DNA of 64,000 nucleotides from positions 11,904,001 to 11,968,000 of the forward strand of contig OX442319.1 in the NCBI GenBank assembly GCA_949358305.1. The letters run 5' to 3'. Under the pieces are notes generated by a model. That model saw nothing but the letters and a program-made list of their open reading frames with translations. It had not been told where the DNA came from and did not search any database. The position numbers and the translations under genes are program-made. This document shows, in pieces, positions 30,066 to 39,763 of this stretch (position 1 is its first letter; each line of letters begins with the position of its first letter). This stretch comes from Strigamia acuminata. Lineage: Eukaryota > Arthropoda > Chilopoda > Geophilomorpha > Linotaeniidae.

Positions 30066-31418
30066 ATGACGGGAAAATTTAGTCGGATGGACGTAAAAGA
30101 CAGCTCAGACGAAGACGACAATATTTCCGTGTGTTCGGGAGTTTCGACCCAGATGTTTGACTTATATGACAGGCAGTCGGAGTTGGAACACTTGGATGTC
30201 TTGGCTGAGGAGGAAGACATTGCAACTGTTCCCATTAAACCGTTGTCCGAACTGGTAACATTTAAGCGACCATTCTCCGAACGTAAAGAACTCGGTGCGC
30301 GGCCGAAAGTTTATGACAAGCCCTTGACGCCGAAACAACTTAGCAAGATTGAGCGCCGAAAACGCTGTGAGCAAAGGAGAAGAATGGCGGATACAGCGGA
30401 AAAGCGCGCATTCACGAAAAAGGGACTTCAAGTCATCAAGAAGCAGGCTGAGAAGACAGTAACCCGAAATGAGAAGCGTCTTGGAGAACTTAGAGTCGAG
30501 CAGCGCTGTATGACCGAGGAAGTGAGGAAAAAAGGTCTGAAAGGCCTTGATGGACGGTTGGTTTTTGAAGCATGGTTTCGTGCGGCAGATAAATTGCTTC
30601 AGTATGAGGCCAAGATCAGACGCAATATCCAGCGTGCGAAAGCGCTCGGGCGGCGCGAGTATAAAGAAGACCCTTGTGTAATTTTGCCAAAACAACTGAT
30701 ACTCTATCGCGTTCGTTTACAAGGAGATCAACAGATGGAGGCGTTGGAAGCAACGGTAGCTTTTAGTTATCGACCAAAGCATGAAACAGCGATTACTATG
30801 TCAGATGACCCGTCCATAATTATAACCAATAGGGAAATGGCGTCTCTTGGACACCTTGCGCCAGGTGAAAGGGCTTGGGTTCATCCAAGTGTGATTGATC
30901 ATTATTTGCGAATGCTCGCAAAATTTAATGAACGAGTATGGGCAGTCAGAGTCGACTTTGTCGAAATGATACTAGACGCCGAGCGGTTTCCAGAAGCATG
31001 GAGATGGATGAAGAAAACCCATGACCATTATGGGAAGTCAATTTGGATTTTTCCTATACCGGAAATCGATCACTGGCAATTGTTTGTGGTCGATTGGACC
31101 AAATTTCCAACACAGGTAACGCTCTACGATCCGAGTGGGGTTCTGACTTTCAGTTGCCCTGCTTGGGAGCGAGTGCATAATTGTATTGTCGGGGCTGGAA
31201 TGGTTTTTCCACGGGGCTATGAGAAGTGGGACCCGCCCCGTATGCAACAGCTTGACGGCGACAGCTGCGGGCCCACTATCTTATATTTTGCCCGCCGATA
31301 TATTGAAGACAGGGACAACATGCGCCATGGCCATCCGATCGATTTGCGCCAGCGAATAGTGTACGAGATCTTACACGAGAAGTTGATCCCATTCGAAAAG
31401 GAGGAAAACCAGCCTTAA
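30066..31418 (+). CDS. Third ORF of the retrotransposon: Ulp1/C48-like cysteine protease
   Basis: The 450-residue frame starts at an ATG. Residues 1-60 are acidic, 85-165 form a very basic, probably coiled-coil region (ERRKRCEQRRRMADTAEKR). The last third has the layout of C48 (Ulp1/SENP, adenain) proteases: IDHWQLFVVDW with His336, LYDPSG with Asp355, then QQLDGDSCGPTIL with Gln395 and Cys401, followed by FARRYIE. Order His-Asp-Gln-Cys and the (D/N)G-x-(D/S)CG context fit the family; these enzymes cut SUMO-like or precursor proteins. Position between pol and the 3' LTR is where env or accessory ORFs sit. There is no signal peptide or membrane segment, so it is not an envelope gene. The assignment rests on motifs read by eye. 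Confidence 0.75.
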   Translation: MTGKFSRMDVKDSSDEDDNISVCSGVSTQMFDLYDRQSELEHLDVLAEEEDIATVPIKPLSELVTFKRPFSERKELGARPKVYDKPLTPKQLSKIERRKRCEQRRRMADTAEKRAFTKKGLQVIKKQAEKTVTRNEKRLGELRVEQRCMTEEVRKKGLKGLDGRLVFEAWFRAADKLLQYEAKIRRNIQRAKALGRREYKEDPCVILPKQLILYRVRLQGDQQMEALEATVAFSYRPKHETAITMSDDPSIIITNREMASLGHLAPGERAWVHPSVIDHYLRMLAKFNERVWAVRVDFVEMILDAERFPEAWRWMKKTHDHYGKSIWIFPIPEIDHWQLFVVDWTKFPTQVTLYDPSGVLTFSCPAWERVHNCIVGAGMVFPRGYEKWDPPRMQQLDGDSCGPTILYFARRYIEDRDNMRHGHPIDLRQRIVYEILHEKLIPFEKEENQP

Positions 31419-31889
31419 TCGGACATTAAGAGTTGTGTGAAATTATTTTTTTTGTGTATTATTTATTTTGTATTATTCGTCAATGATGTGAGCCCAGGTG
31501 TACTGGAGCGAGCAGAGACATTATTTTTTTTATTATTTGAAGTTGATATTGTTTTTCTTAATTTTGTTATTGTTTTCATTTTCATTCACATTGAATGTAG
31601 TGTATATTATTTTTTTTGAATTTTTAGGTTGTATAGAAAATAGGAAAACTGAAAAAAAAGTAATATAAGTGTAAAAATATCAAAAAGTGTTAATCTTGAA
31701 AGTGTATTTGTGTAATAATTGACATATGATTTTGAATTTTTGTAATTTGAAATTGTTTTTAGTAAATATTGTTTAAAGTATAAGTTTTGTGAAAGTAAGC
31801 ATGAATAACAGGGAATGAACTCATATATAAGCATGAACAACAAGGGAGTTTGTTTAGTTAAATAACTTGTTTTTGGGGTCCAAAAATCT
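31419..31889 (+). other. Retrotransposon 3' untranslated region
   Basis: AT-rich with poly-T and poly-A runs and no convincing frame. Confidence 0.45.
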
Positions 31890-31900
31890 AAAGGAGGGGG
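31890..31900 (+). promoter_or_regulatory. Polypurine tract
   Basis: AAAGGAGGGGG ends one base before the 3' LTR, as required for priming plus-strand DNA synthesis. Confidence 0.85.
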
Positions 31901-31901
31901 C

Positions 31902-32419
31902 TGTTACGAGGTTGACGAGCACACTGTGAACCAGTTGTCGCCACCTCGCTTCCGTAACTAAACGATTCGAATTAATGCTGTAAACCCTCACTAGAGTTCG
32001 CCTTAAGCGAATGATCTCACTAATTTACCCATTAAGTAATAGTAGAATCACCCAAGTTTACTTGGCTGATGAGGAGAACTGAAACGTCAGTTCATTCCGA
32101 GCTTTCATACCGAGAGGTTGTCGGGCAGTTACTGCCACGGCATCTTGAGGTTCTTCACCCACCAAAGTTATTCATGCTTACCAGATTTAAGATAGTTTTA
32201 TAAGATTTAGTTTTAAGTTAATCTTTGGTTCATTTCAGATTGTATTTATGATTTAATAAACATACTGTTATATTTTAATAATAATACAATGAGTCCTCTT
32301 TATTTCCTTCTTATTAGCAACACAGTTAAATGCTAGTTTAACTTAATGCAATTACAAACCCCCAGTTTAATAGTAAAGTATTTACGTGGTCAAACAGTAG
32401 TCAGTCTGGCCACGTAACA
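31902..32419 (+). repeat. 3' LTR
   Basis: 518 bp, identical by eye to the 5' LTR, followed by the ATAT target duplication (32420-32423). Confidence 0.95.
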
Positions 32420-32706
32420 ATATCCACAAGTCATTCTTGGAATTTCTTTTTCCTTTCTATTAATAACGCAGAATTCAGTTTGTTTTCTGACGGAGGCAAA
32501 GCGGGCGAAATGACTAAGTATTATTCTCCGAATTCCGCACTTTCGTACATAAAACCAGTGCTTTTCTCTTGGATGAAATTGTAGCTTTCCGGGCAAAGCG
32601 TCGCAATTTGTACGAGTCGTGAAGTCGTGAAATTCCTCTTTGTTATTTGTTCTACGGCTTTCTTAATTTTAGAAAACGTACACGTTTCTTTGCGGTTGTG
32701 TAACAT
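32420..32706 (-). pseudogene. CDT1 retro-pseudogene, middle (geminin-binding domain) part
   Basis: On the minus strand it reads TCTFSKIKKAVEQITKRNF, then LVQIATLCPESYNFIQEKS, the start of the CDT1 winged-helix region bound by geminin. A TAA (after SAEFGE) and a TGA (before LVD) interrupt the same frame. The frame continues across the retrotransposon insertion as LVDMVKDHHRAFL, a typical CDT1 block. Homology begins at about 32706 with no upstream exon, so the copy is 5'-truncated. The stops in flanking CDT1 sequence suggest, but do not prove, that it was already dead before the element inserted. Confidence 0.85.
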
Positions 32707-32964
32707 ATGTTACCGCAAGCCGCGATTACTATTCGAGAGCGGCTCTTATTTCAAGTCGCCTCTCTTAGTCGCGGCTCTTATTCGAGGGCGGCTACAATAA
32801 GAGGGCGACTCTTATTCGGTAAAATACGGTATATATTTTTTAGGTAAAAACCATTCAATAGCAATTTACAGAACATCCAATCTTAGGATTTTGTTGTCAG
32901 TTACATGGGGTTACACCAAACGCCAACCGAAACCTTTTTACTATTGCAAGATGGAGAAGCCAGT
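32707..32964. other. GC-containing local repeats, no gene
   Basis: Short direct repeats of CGCGGCTCTTATTCGAG-like units (32720-32815) are followed by CGGTAAAATACGGTATAT, which resembles the end of the foldback element at 32965. Confidence 0.35.
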
Positions 32965-33402
32965 TACCGTATATCTTTGATTTGTACGCGGGCCTTTAAT
33001 AGCTCGCGGACCTTATTTAACTCGCGGGGCCGAACTTTTTTTACAAATAAGGCGCGGGCCTTGTTTAGCGCGCGGGGCCAATTGTTACGTTTCCGAAACG
33101 TACCATAATTGTTGTTATGTCTCGGAAACGTTCCAATTGTAGGCCGAAAATTTTTAAAATGTCCCGAAAAAGGATGATAAATGGAATGTTTTGCATATGT
33201 TTCAGTAGAAATTACCGAAACACATGCAAAACGTTTCATTTATCACACTGTTTTGGTGATTTTCGTCGTAAATTGACTGATGCTTTTTTCCAATTCGGAA
33301 TAAACCGCGGGCCTTAAATAGCGCACGGACCTCAAATAGCGCGCGAATCAGAATATTTTTTTGCAAATAGCGCACGGGTGCGCTATTTGCAGATATACGG
33401 TA
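32965..33402. mobile_element. 438-bp foldback element with TACCGTATATCT ends
   Basis: TACCGTATATCT at 32965 is matched by its exact complement ending at 33402. Inside each arm are GC-rich tandem pieces of the type GCGCGGGCCTT(A/G)(A/T)(T/A)TAG. The centre holds a further imperfect palindrome (GTTTTGCATATGTTTC and GAAACACATGCAAAAC). No transposase frame. Confidence 0.5.
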
Positions 33403-33514
33403 TTCAAATTAATAGCAAAAAAAATTGCTTCAACGTGATTCTATTTCAATTGAAGGAAAACAACTGCCCACTTAAGTTGCCAGTGCTGAGTGTTATACTG
33501 TATAGCACCTATCC

Positions 33515-33690
33515 AAATTAAGAGAGGTCATATGATCAGCAACCAAGATGGGTTGGTAATCAGCACTGAACGCAAACACTCACCATGGTGCACTAGGTAG
33601 CATCCAGTAAAACCCCCGTCGCCTTTTTTGTGTTGAGTTTAAATATTTTTTTGAAAGAATGGCAAATTACACCAGTCTGGACCACATCAC
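33515..33690. repeat. Dispersed repeat A, copy 1
   Basis: Aligns with 35378-35560: AATTAAGAGAGGTCAT, AAGATGGGTTGGTAATCAGC, CATCCAGTAAAACCCCCGT and GAAAGAATGGCAAATTACAC. Class unknown. Confidence 0.6.
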
Positions 33691-34085
33691 TTTATCTGCC
33701 AATATTTTTTTGTTTGTATGTTATACTGGATGCAGCATGAATCCTGCACCCTCATTGGGTCAGGCTGTGGTTATAGACATTTAGGCTGATCACGGGGTAT
33801 AATTATGAATTTTCCTAATATATTTGAATAAATTATTAATACTTTTTGTTTAGCTTTACTGGACTGGACCAGACAACATATCAGGCCAGACTGTCCATGC
33901 TGCTAAAGAATATCAGGATTTACAGGACTATGTTAAGACCTTTCCTAGGCTCTATCTAGAGGCACTTTGAATTCTAGGAAACTTTTATGAAGATTATTGC
34001 ACTCCTTGTCAAGATGAACTCAATCAAAGGGAGAGGACCTGACTATCTGCATGGCAGAACAGTTGACTCAAGCAGACAATCAACC
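33685..34085. repeat. Dispersed repeat B, copy 2
   Basis: Full-length match to 12640-13035. It follows directly on repeat A here, so A and B may be one element. A third, partial copy is at 34470-34640. Confidence 0.6.
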
Positions 34086-34326
34086 CTGACTTTTTGTGGT
34101 TTTGACTTTGGATTGCCAAGACGCGAGAGGTATTGTACACCACGAGTTGCAAAGGCGGCAACATCATTTTTCATGACGGCAGAAAAATTTTGCGCAATTG
34201 ACCGCCCAGGGGTGGCTAGGGTTCATCGAATGGTCACATTGGGCAGTTTAAAGTCAGAAACAATGGTTTGGATCCTCAGACTTATTAGGTTGGTTTTAGT
34301 TTTAGTTTAGTTTTGGCACAGAAGTT

Positions 34327-34465
34327 GTGATGGCAATATCAACCTTTTCCCCATCGGGACAAAATTTTACGCAATTAAGCCCCCAGGGCAGCCTTACAAT
34401 GTGGGCAATTGAGAAGGGCACCAAGCGGGAATACACGCCCCAGTCCTGTTTGATGTGTATATTCT
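34327..34465 (+). pseudogene. WD40-protein N-terminal fragment, copy 1
   Basis: The plus strand reads MAISTFSPSGQNFTQLSPQG, then SLTMWAIEKGTKREYTP. The FSP(S/D)G...SP(D/Q)G(S/T)L..W pattern is the first blade of a WD40 propeller and resembles the N-terminus of WDR43/Utp5-type ribosome-biogenesis factors; this is a tentative identification. A similar fragment lies at 34735. It runs directly into a repeat B piece, so it is probably a gene fragment and not a working gene. Confidence 0.4.
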
Positions 34466-34734
34466 GCGTATATCTGCCAATATATTTTTGTTTGTTTTTA
34501 TACTGGATGCAGCATAAATCCTGCACCCTCAATGGGTCAGGCTGTGGCTGTGGACATTTGGGCTGACCATTGGGTATAAATATGAATTTTCCTAATGTTT
34601 TTTATAAATTATTAATTTTTTTTAATTTATAGGTTAACTGGAGTGTTTAAAGTCATAAATAACAATTTGGATTATTCCAAATTTTTTGTAATGGAAGAAA
34701 TACGGTACGTCACTACGTTATTTTTTTTTCGAGA

Positions 34735-34925
34735 TTGGCAACCGCAATGACAACAATCTTTTCTCCATCGGGAAAACATTTCACTCAGTTGAGCGCCGAG
34801 GGCACAAAGGGCACAAAGGGCACAAAAGGCACAATGGGCACAAAGCAGGACTTCACCTTGCCCCGTTTGAAATGTATAACCAGCCTGTCGTGGAGGCCTG
34901 CACTCCAGTACGTAATTGCACCAAT
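34735..34925 (+). pseudogene. WD40-protein N-terminal fragment, copy 2
   Basis: Reads FSPSGKHFTQLSAEG, then a 9-bp tandem expansion coding GTKGTKGTKGT that replaces the strand with the Trp, then QDFTLPRLKCITSLSWRPALQ, where the last part matches the next blade. The expansion (34802-34835) marks it as decayed. Same family as 34327. Confidence 0.4.
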
Positions 34926-35377
34926 TAAGGTTACCTGAACAATAAAAAGAAAATTGCCAACATTCATTAATTTACTTGTATGTTTTAGATGACAGTAGGA
35001 GAATCCGAGCCTGAATTAATTGGGATCGGTTCATTGTGTGACATTGGTTGGTTTTGGTTTTAGTTTAGTTTAGGTGTTTACTTTTTGACGATCCGAGATT
35101 TTGTTCTCGAGACATTTGCGATTTTAATCAATTTGTGTCCGAATTCGCCAAGTTTGATTGCACTAGTCATTCCTGAATTATGTGCTACTATTTAAATCGC
35201 TTCAGCGGTACTTTTGTGGATTTCTTCAGATGTACCAGTATGAGATTTTGCTTGATTTTGTGAGATTTTGCTATAGTAAAGTCGTATGGTACCAAAAAAG
35301 CCTTAGAAGTACCGTACCAGTCCCGGGGCAAAGTCAACATTGAGCGTGCAGAACTATTTAAAAGACAACAAAAGAAT

Positions 35378-36200
35378 TAAGAGAGGTCATGTGATCAGCA
35401 CCAAGATGGGTTGGTAATCAGCACTGAACACAAGCACTCAGAACATGGTGCACTACATAGCATCCAGTAAAACCCCCGTTGCCTATTGTGTCAAGAGTTT
35501 GAAATTTTTGTGAAAGAATGGCAAATTACACCAGCCTGAACCACATCCCCGGTCCTCCAACCAGGGAAGAACATGGCAAATCCAAGTAGTGGGAATCTAG
35601 TTTCAACTCTAAAATTAACTCAGCAAGAGTTGGCACTTGACAGACAGCATGTCAGGCCAGACTGTCTAAAAATTAGTAGATGTACTCAATCTGTGTTGGC
35701 AGTCAAAGTTGGAGCAACAAAATATTAAAGATTAAAGACAAGATAGGCCTGACCTATCTGTGTCCATTAAAGGACTCAGTTTAGATGATGTTAAAATAAT
35801 TCCATCAGGTTTACCAAATCCTACTGAATGCATGCAAGATGATTTTGAGATAATTATAGCTATTTATACTTTGCAAATAAATGGATGTTTTGATAATTTA
35901 TTCTACACTTTCAAATACTGTACTAGCTCTTTGATACATATAACTCATATTATTTCTTGTTTCTGAGTTTAAGGCATTTTCGTTGCCTGATCACAGATTT
36001 TAAGTGTTTTAGAGACATCAAATGATTTTTATTATTATTGCATTACTGATTTTTCAGTTTTTCCTGACCTAGAATATTTATTTATTTGTTTGATGTGCTA
36101 ATTTGATGCAAATATATTTTTTTTACCAAATATATTTTTACAATAAATTTTGTAAATCCTTTAAAAGTGAGATTTTGCCAATGAAATAGTTTGTTTTCCA
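35378..36200. repeat. Dispersed repeats A (copy 2) and C (copy 2)
   Basis: Repeat A occupies 35378-35560 and repeat C 36008-36145 (compare 13367-13510). A short repeat B piece (GACAGCATGTCAGGCCAGACTGTC) is near 35645. The frame at 35760-35966 has no recognisable homology. The order A, B, C in two places suggests one longer element of unknown class. Confidence 0.5.
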
Positions 36201-36450
36201 GAATTTTGTAAATGCCACAAGTATTCATAGATGTGGTCTTACAATATTAAATTCTTGTCCCTGGCTATTTTGTAGAAAAAAAATTCTTTTCCATGAGAAT
36301 TTTGTAAATGCCACATGCATTCGAGCATGTGGGCTTACAATACTGAATTCATGTCACTGGTAATTTTTGGAGAAAGAAATAAAAATACTTTTCCACGAGA
36401 ATTTTGTACATGCCACATGCATACAGCATCAACTTACACAATACTAAATT
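36201..36450. repeat. Three tandem copies of a unit of about 100 bp
   Basis: GAATTTTGTAAATGCCACA recurs at 36201, 36297 and 36399, each followed by an ACAATA(T/C)T(A/G)AATTC block. Spacing is 96 and 102 bp. Confidence 0.7.
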
Positions 36451-37362
36451 CACTCGGGAAACCAAATGGGAAACAAATCATCAAAACGGCATGACGAAAG
36501 AGCGACCGCCAATTTTCTTATGGAAGAATAAAAACCATGACAAAATATTAGAAAGCCTAGAAAAGAATACAAAGAAGTTTTCTTTTTTACTCTTGCAACT
36601 TAAGAGTCTTTCTCGCCTCGAAAATGCTCGTTGAAGACAAATATGGCGACGTAGAAAAAAAGAATAAAAAATTAAAAATAATATTATACCAGGAAAATTT
36701 CAGCTCTCGTGTGTGGCAATGGCATCTTATCCACACATATTCTACACGATTTTCACCTTAAAATTTTCGGATGGCCATAAATTCAAAAGATTCAAACGTA
36801 TTCTCAGCAGGTGAGAAAAACCTTCACCCTCACGTCCCGACGCCATGTATGCTGTATTGCGTCATACCCATGATGCTTTGCCGGATCTCCCGAAAACCCG
36901 ATGTACCCAAAAGGTGATTTTAGGTTTGAAACGAAACAAAAAGAATTTTTTAAAAGAAATATAAAACAGATAAAAATTTATAAATAAAATCAATTTAAGA
37001 AAATTGACGATAATTAATTTAGAATTGAAAAAAATTGAAACTTATAAATTTAACAAAAATTATTAGGTTTCTGCTAAGTTTAGGCTAAAAAAATAAATTG
37101 TTAAACTCAAAATGCTGTTTCATACGCCAGTTTCCAAAGCGGCGGCCATTAAGCCCATGGACCTCCCATTTCTTAGACCAAAAATGCATTTCTTTGTCAA
37201 CAGAGGTCGCTCTCATCACCTCTGATGTCATGTTTTTCTTAAGTTGACCTTGTGGGCTTTTTCACGTGTATAAATCTCACTCTTATCCAGCGCAACATTA
37301 AAAATTGTTATTTACCACCACCAACCCTCTTATTTACAACAATTTCTACACAGTCTTAAAAA
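36451..37362. other. Intergenic, no gene seen
   Basis: Contains the second copy of the 10.45-kb dispersed block (36825-36945). The frame 36404-36634 has no homology I recognise. The 3' end of the K2P gene begins at 37363. Confidence 0.4.
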
Positions 37363-39332
37363 CTAGATATTCTCGCTGTAATCGTCCCTTTCTTCGTCGT
37401 CTTCGTCGTCGATTATCCCAATCCTACGGGCGATCCGTTTGATGTGATTAGTCACTTGTTCTTGCAGCAAATTGAAAGACATTGCCAGCAAAGCCATTCC
37501 GAACAACAAATAGACAGCACACATAGCCAGGATCTTCTTGGAGCTCGAGGTCTGTTCGTCACTGCCCACTTTACCGGGGACATAATCTCCAAATCCAATT
37601 GTGGTCAATGTTATGAAGCAAAAGTAGAAAGATTCAAAGAATGTCCAGTCGTCTTCCCATTGTTTGAACAGCAATGCCCCGCCGCAGAGATATGTGGAAA
37701 CCAGAGCCACACAAAGCCAAATGGGGACGTTGCGGTGTTCTTCGGCGACAGCGGCTTTGCTTCGGCGACTGCTGGTTCTTTGGGAAGACAGGGGTGATCT
37801 GGTCTCTACAAAGGATGGACATTCAACCATGAGGTCCTTGTTGTCGCTGATGGCGTATCTGTTGAGTATAACTGCTGGTAATGGTCCACGTCTGAAGTAG
37901 GCTTCCGTAAATTTGTATTCGTCGGAGCGAAAACTGCCGTTGTGGCTGTGGTCGTCGCTGAAGAATTCCTCCTCGAAGAGATGTCGGCGACGCTTGTTTT
38001 GCATCCATTGGAGTCTTTGGGTGTTGGTCTTTTGGTTGGAGCACTTAAAACAGCAGACTTTCCAGTAGAGGAATTTAAATGAGCGGGCCATCGCATCGCC
38101 AACGTTTGACATGCAGAGAAGCATGAGAGGAATGCCAACTATTGCGTATAAGATTGTGATGATTTTGCCCCATTTGGTTTTAGGTGCCACGTTGCCGTAT
38201 CCTGAAATTTAAAATGAAATAAAACATTATCTGTAATCAAAGACTTTTATGTCTCTATAGGAAAGATTATTCATTGCTTCATTTCAGAGGCTTAATTGCT
38301 AAGCTAAAACACTTATTTGTTTAATTTAACAGACTTATTTGCTATGATTAAAAGTCTTATTTGCTATGGTTAAAAGTCTTATTTGCTATGGTTAAAGATC
38401 TTATTTGCTAAAGTTAACAGACTTATTTGCTAAATTTAACAGACTTTTTTGCAAAATTGCTGCAATTAAGACACTTATTTGCAAAATTGTTGCAATTAAT
38501 AGACTTATTTGCTAAATTTAACACAATTTAACAAAATTGTTGCAATTAATAGACTTATTTTCTAAATTTAACAGACTAATTTTCTACATTTAACACTTAT
38601 TTGCGAAATTTAACAGACTCATTTGCGAAATTGCTGCAATCAAGACACTTATTTGCGAAATTGCTGCAATCAAGACACTTATTTGCGAAATTGTTGCAAT
38701 TAAGACACTTATTTGCGAAATTGTTGCAATTAAGACACTTATTTGCGAAATTGTTGCAATTAAGACACTTATTTGCGAAATTGTTGCAATTAAGACACTT
38801 ATCGGCGAAATTGTTGCAATTAAGACACTTATCGGCTTACTGCTAAATTAAACAGAAAATTATTAGCCTAATCATTTATTTTTTTGATTACTGGTAAATC
38901 AATATAGTTATGCAACATACCAATCGTTGTAATGACAATGATGGCATACAGTATCGCTTCTGCAGTAGACCACTGTGACACCTCTTGGCCCTTGTACCCT
39001 TTACATCGCACATAATCAGTAATATTATTCTGATACTGCTGCAATATTTCGCCAGCTCCAGTCTTCCACTCTTCTTTCTGAAGAAAAGTGAGATTTTCCG
39101 TGTAGAAACGCAACTCTTGAACGAACTCGTCCACCAACACGGTCACATTGTCTTTAACCAACTGCTCTCGCTCCTTTTCCAGCGCTTGGAACATAAAACC
39201 ACCGCCAATGGAATACCCAGCCACGAGTCCACACAATCCGATATGCGACAAGCAAAACGATACAACATCGCGAACAAAACGAACAAATCTTTGGCAACGT
39301 GTTTCCACTGCTGTTGTTTGTAATTCATCCAT
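37363..39332 (-). CDS. Two-pore-domain potassium channel (K2P/KCNK-like), two exons
   Basis: Exon 1 is 39332-38921 and exon 2 is 38201-37363 (minus strand); joined they give 416 residues with a phase-1 intron inside the first selectivity-filter glycine codon, a known intron position in KCNK genes. TM1 is at 24-49; the outer cap loop carries three N-glycosylation motifs (NVT, NLT, NIT). P1 has TIGYGN (136-141), TM2 149-171, TM3 296-317, P2 TIGFGD (338-343), TM4 361-385. The cytosolic loop between TM2 and TM3 is long (about 125 residues) with basic RRSK and KRRRH patches. The C-terminus ends in an acidic run (DDEDDEERDD). Such channels carry background K+ current as dimers in the plasma membrane. 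The ATG at 39332 is the first in frame. A 30-bp minisatellite fills the intron. Confidence 0.92.
38330..38840. repeat. Minisatellite in the K2P intron, 30-bp unit
   Basis: The best copies (38600-38835) follow a 30-bp unit GCGAAATTGTTGCAATTAAG plus ACACTTATTT. Looser relatives (GACTTATTTGCTAAATTTAAC) extend left to about 38330. Confidence 0.9.
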
Positions 39333-39763
39333 GTTGAGAGTGAAGAATGGTTATTTTAAGACTTAAATAAAGATATTTTTAGCTCTATTGACGTCATGTA
39401 CACAGAGAAATACACTAAAGTTTGGATAATAAGTTAACAACGCGCTTTAATCTCCGACTAAACACTAATTTAGAGAGTAACAGAATGGTTTTACGTGACA
39501 AAAACAGTTAGATACAATGAAATTAACGTTTAGGGTTATATTTTTTAACTTTGGATGGATATTACAAGAGGATAATCGATCATTAAATCGTAGCTAAATT
39601 TAGTTTCAGCAGCTGGTGGACTCAAGTGCAGTTCAGTAGCAGTTGTTTGTGTCAAGAGGTTCTATTTAAAGATTGGATAAACACATCATAAGTCGGCCAT
39701 TTAAATATAGAAAATTGTATTGTGAATATTGAAAGTGATAAAAATTAATAACATTTTTATTTT
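39333..39763. other. Short intergenic region, no gene seen
   Basis: AT-rich region upstream of the K2P gene and downstream of the CoREST-like gene (both minus). Poly(A)-type AATAAA for the latter overlaps its end (about 39752-39760). Confidence 0.4.

Larger units (their letters stand above)
22928..32419 (+). mobile_element. Complete Ty3/Gypsy-type LTR retrotransposon with extra protease ORF, 9492 bp
   Basis: Two 518-bp LTRs (22928-23445 and 31902-32419) begin TGTTACG and end CGTAACA. I compared them base by base and found no difference, implying a recent insertion. The flanks carry a 4-bp target duplication, ATAT; removing the element and one ATAT restores a continuous CDT1 reading frame at the junction. 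Order: LTR, leader, gag, pol (protease, RT, RNase H, integrase), an extra ORF, polypurine tract, LTR. Pol order (RT before integrase) and the GPY-type integrase end place it in Ty3/Gypsy. All three frames look intact, so it may be active or recently so. Confidence 0.95.

Noticed and set aside
30066-31418. Retroviral envelope gene
   Set aside because: No signal peptide, no fusion peptide, no membrane segment and no Cys-rich ectodomain; the protease-like motifs explain it better.
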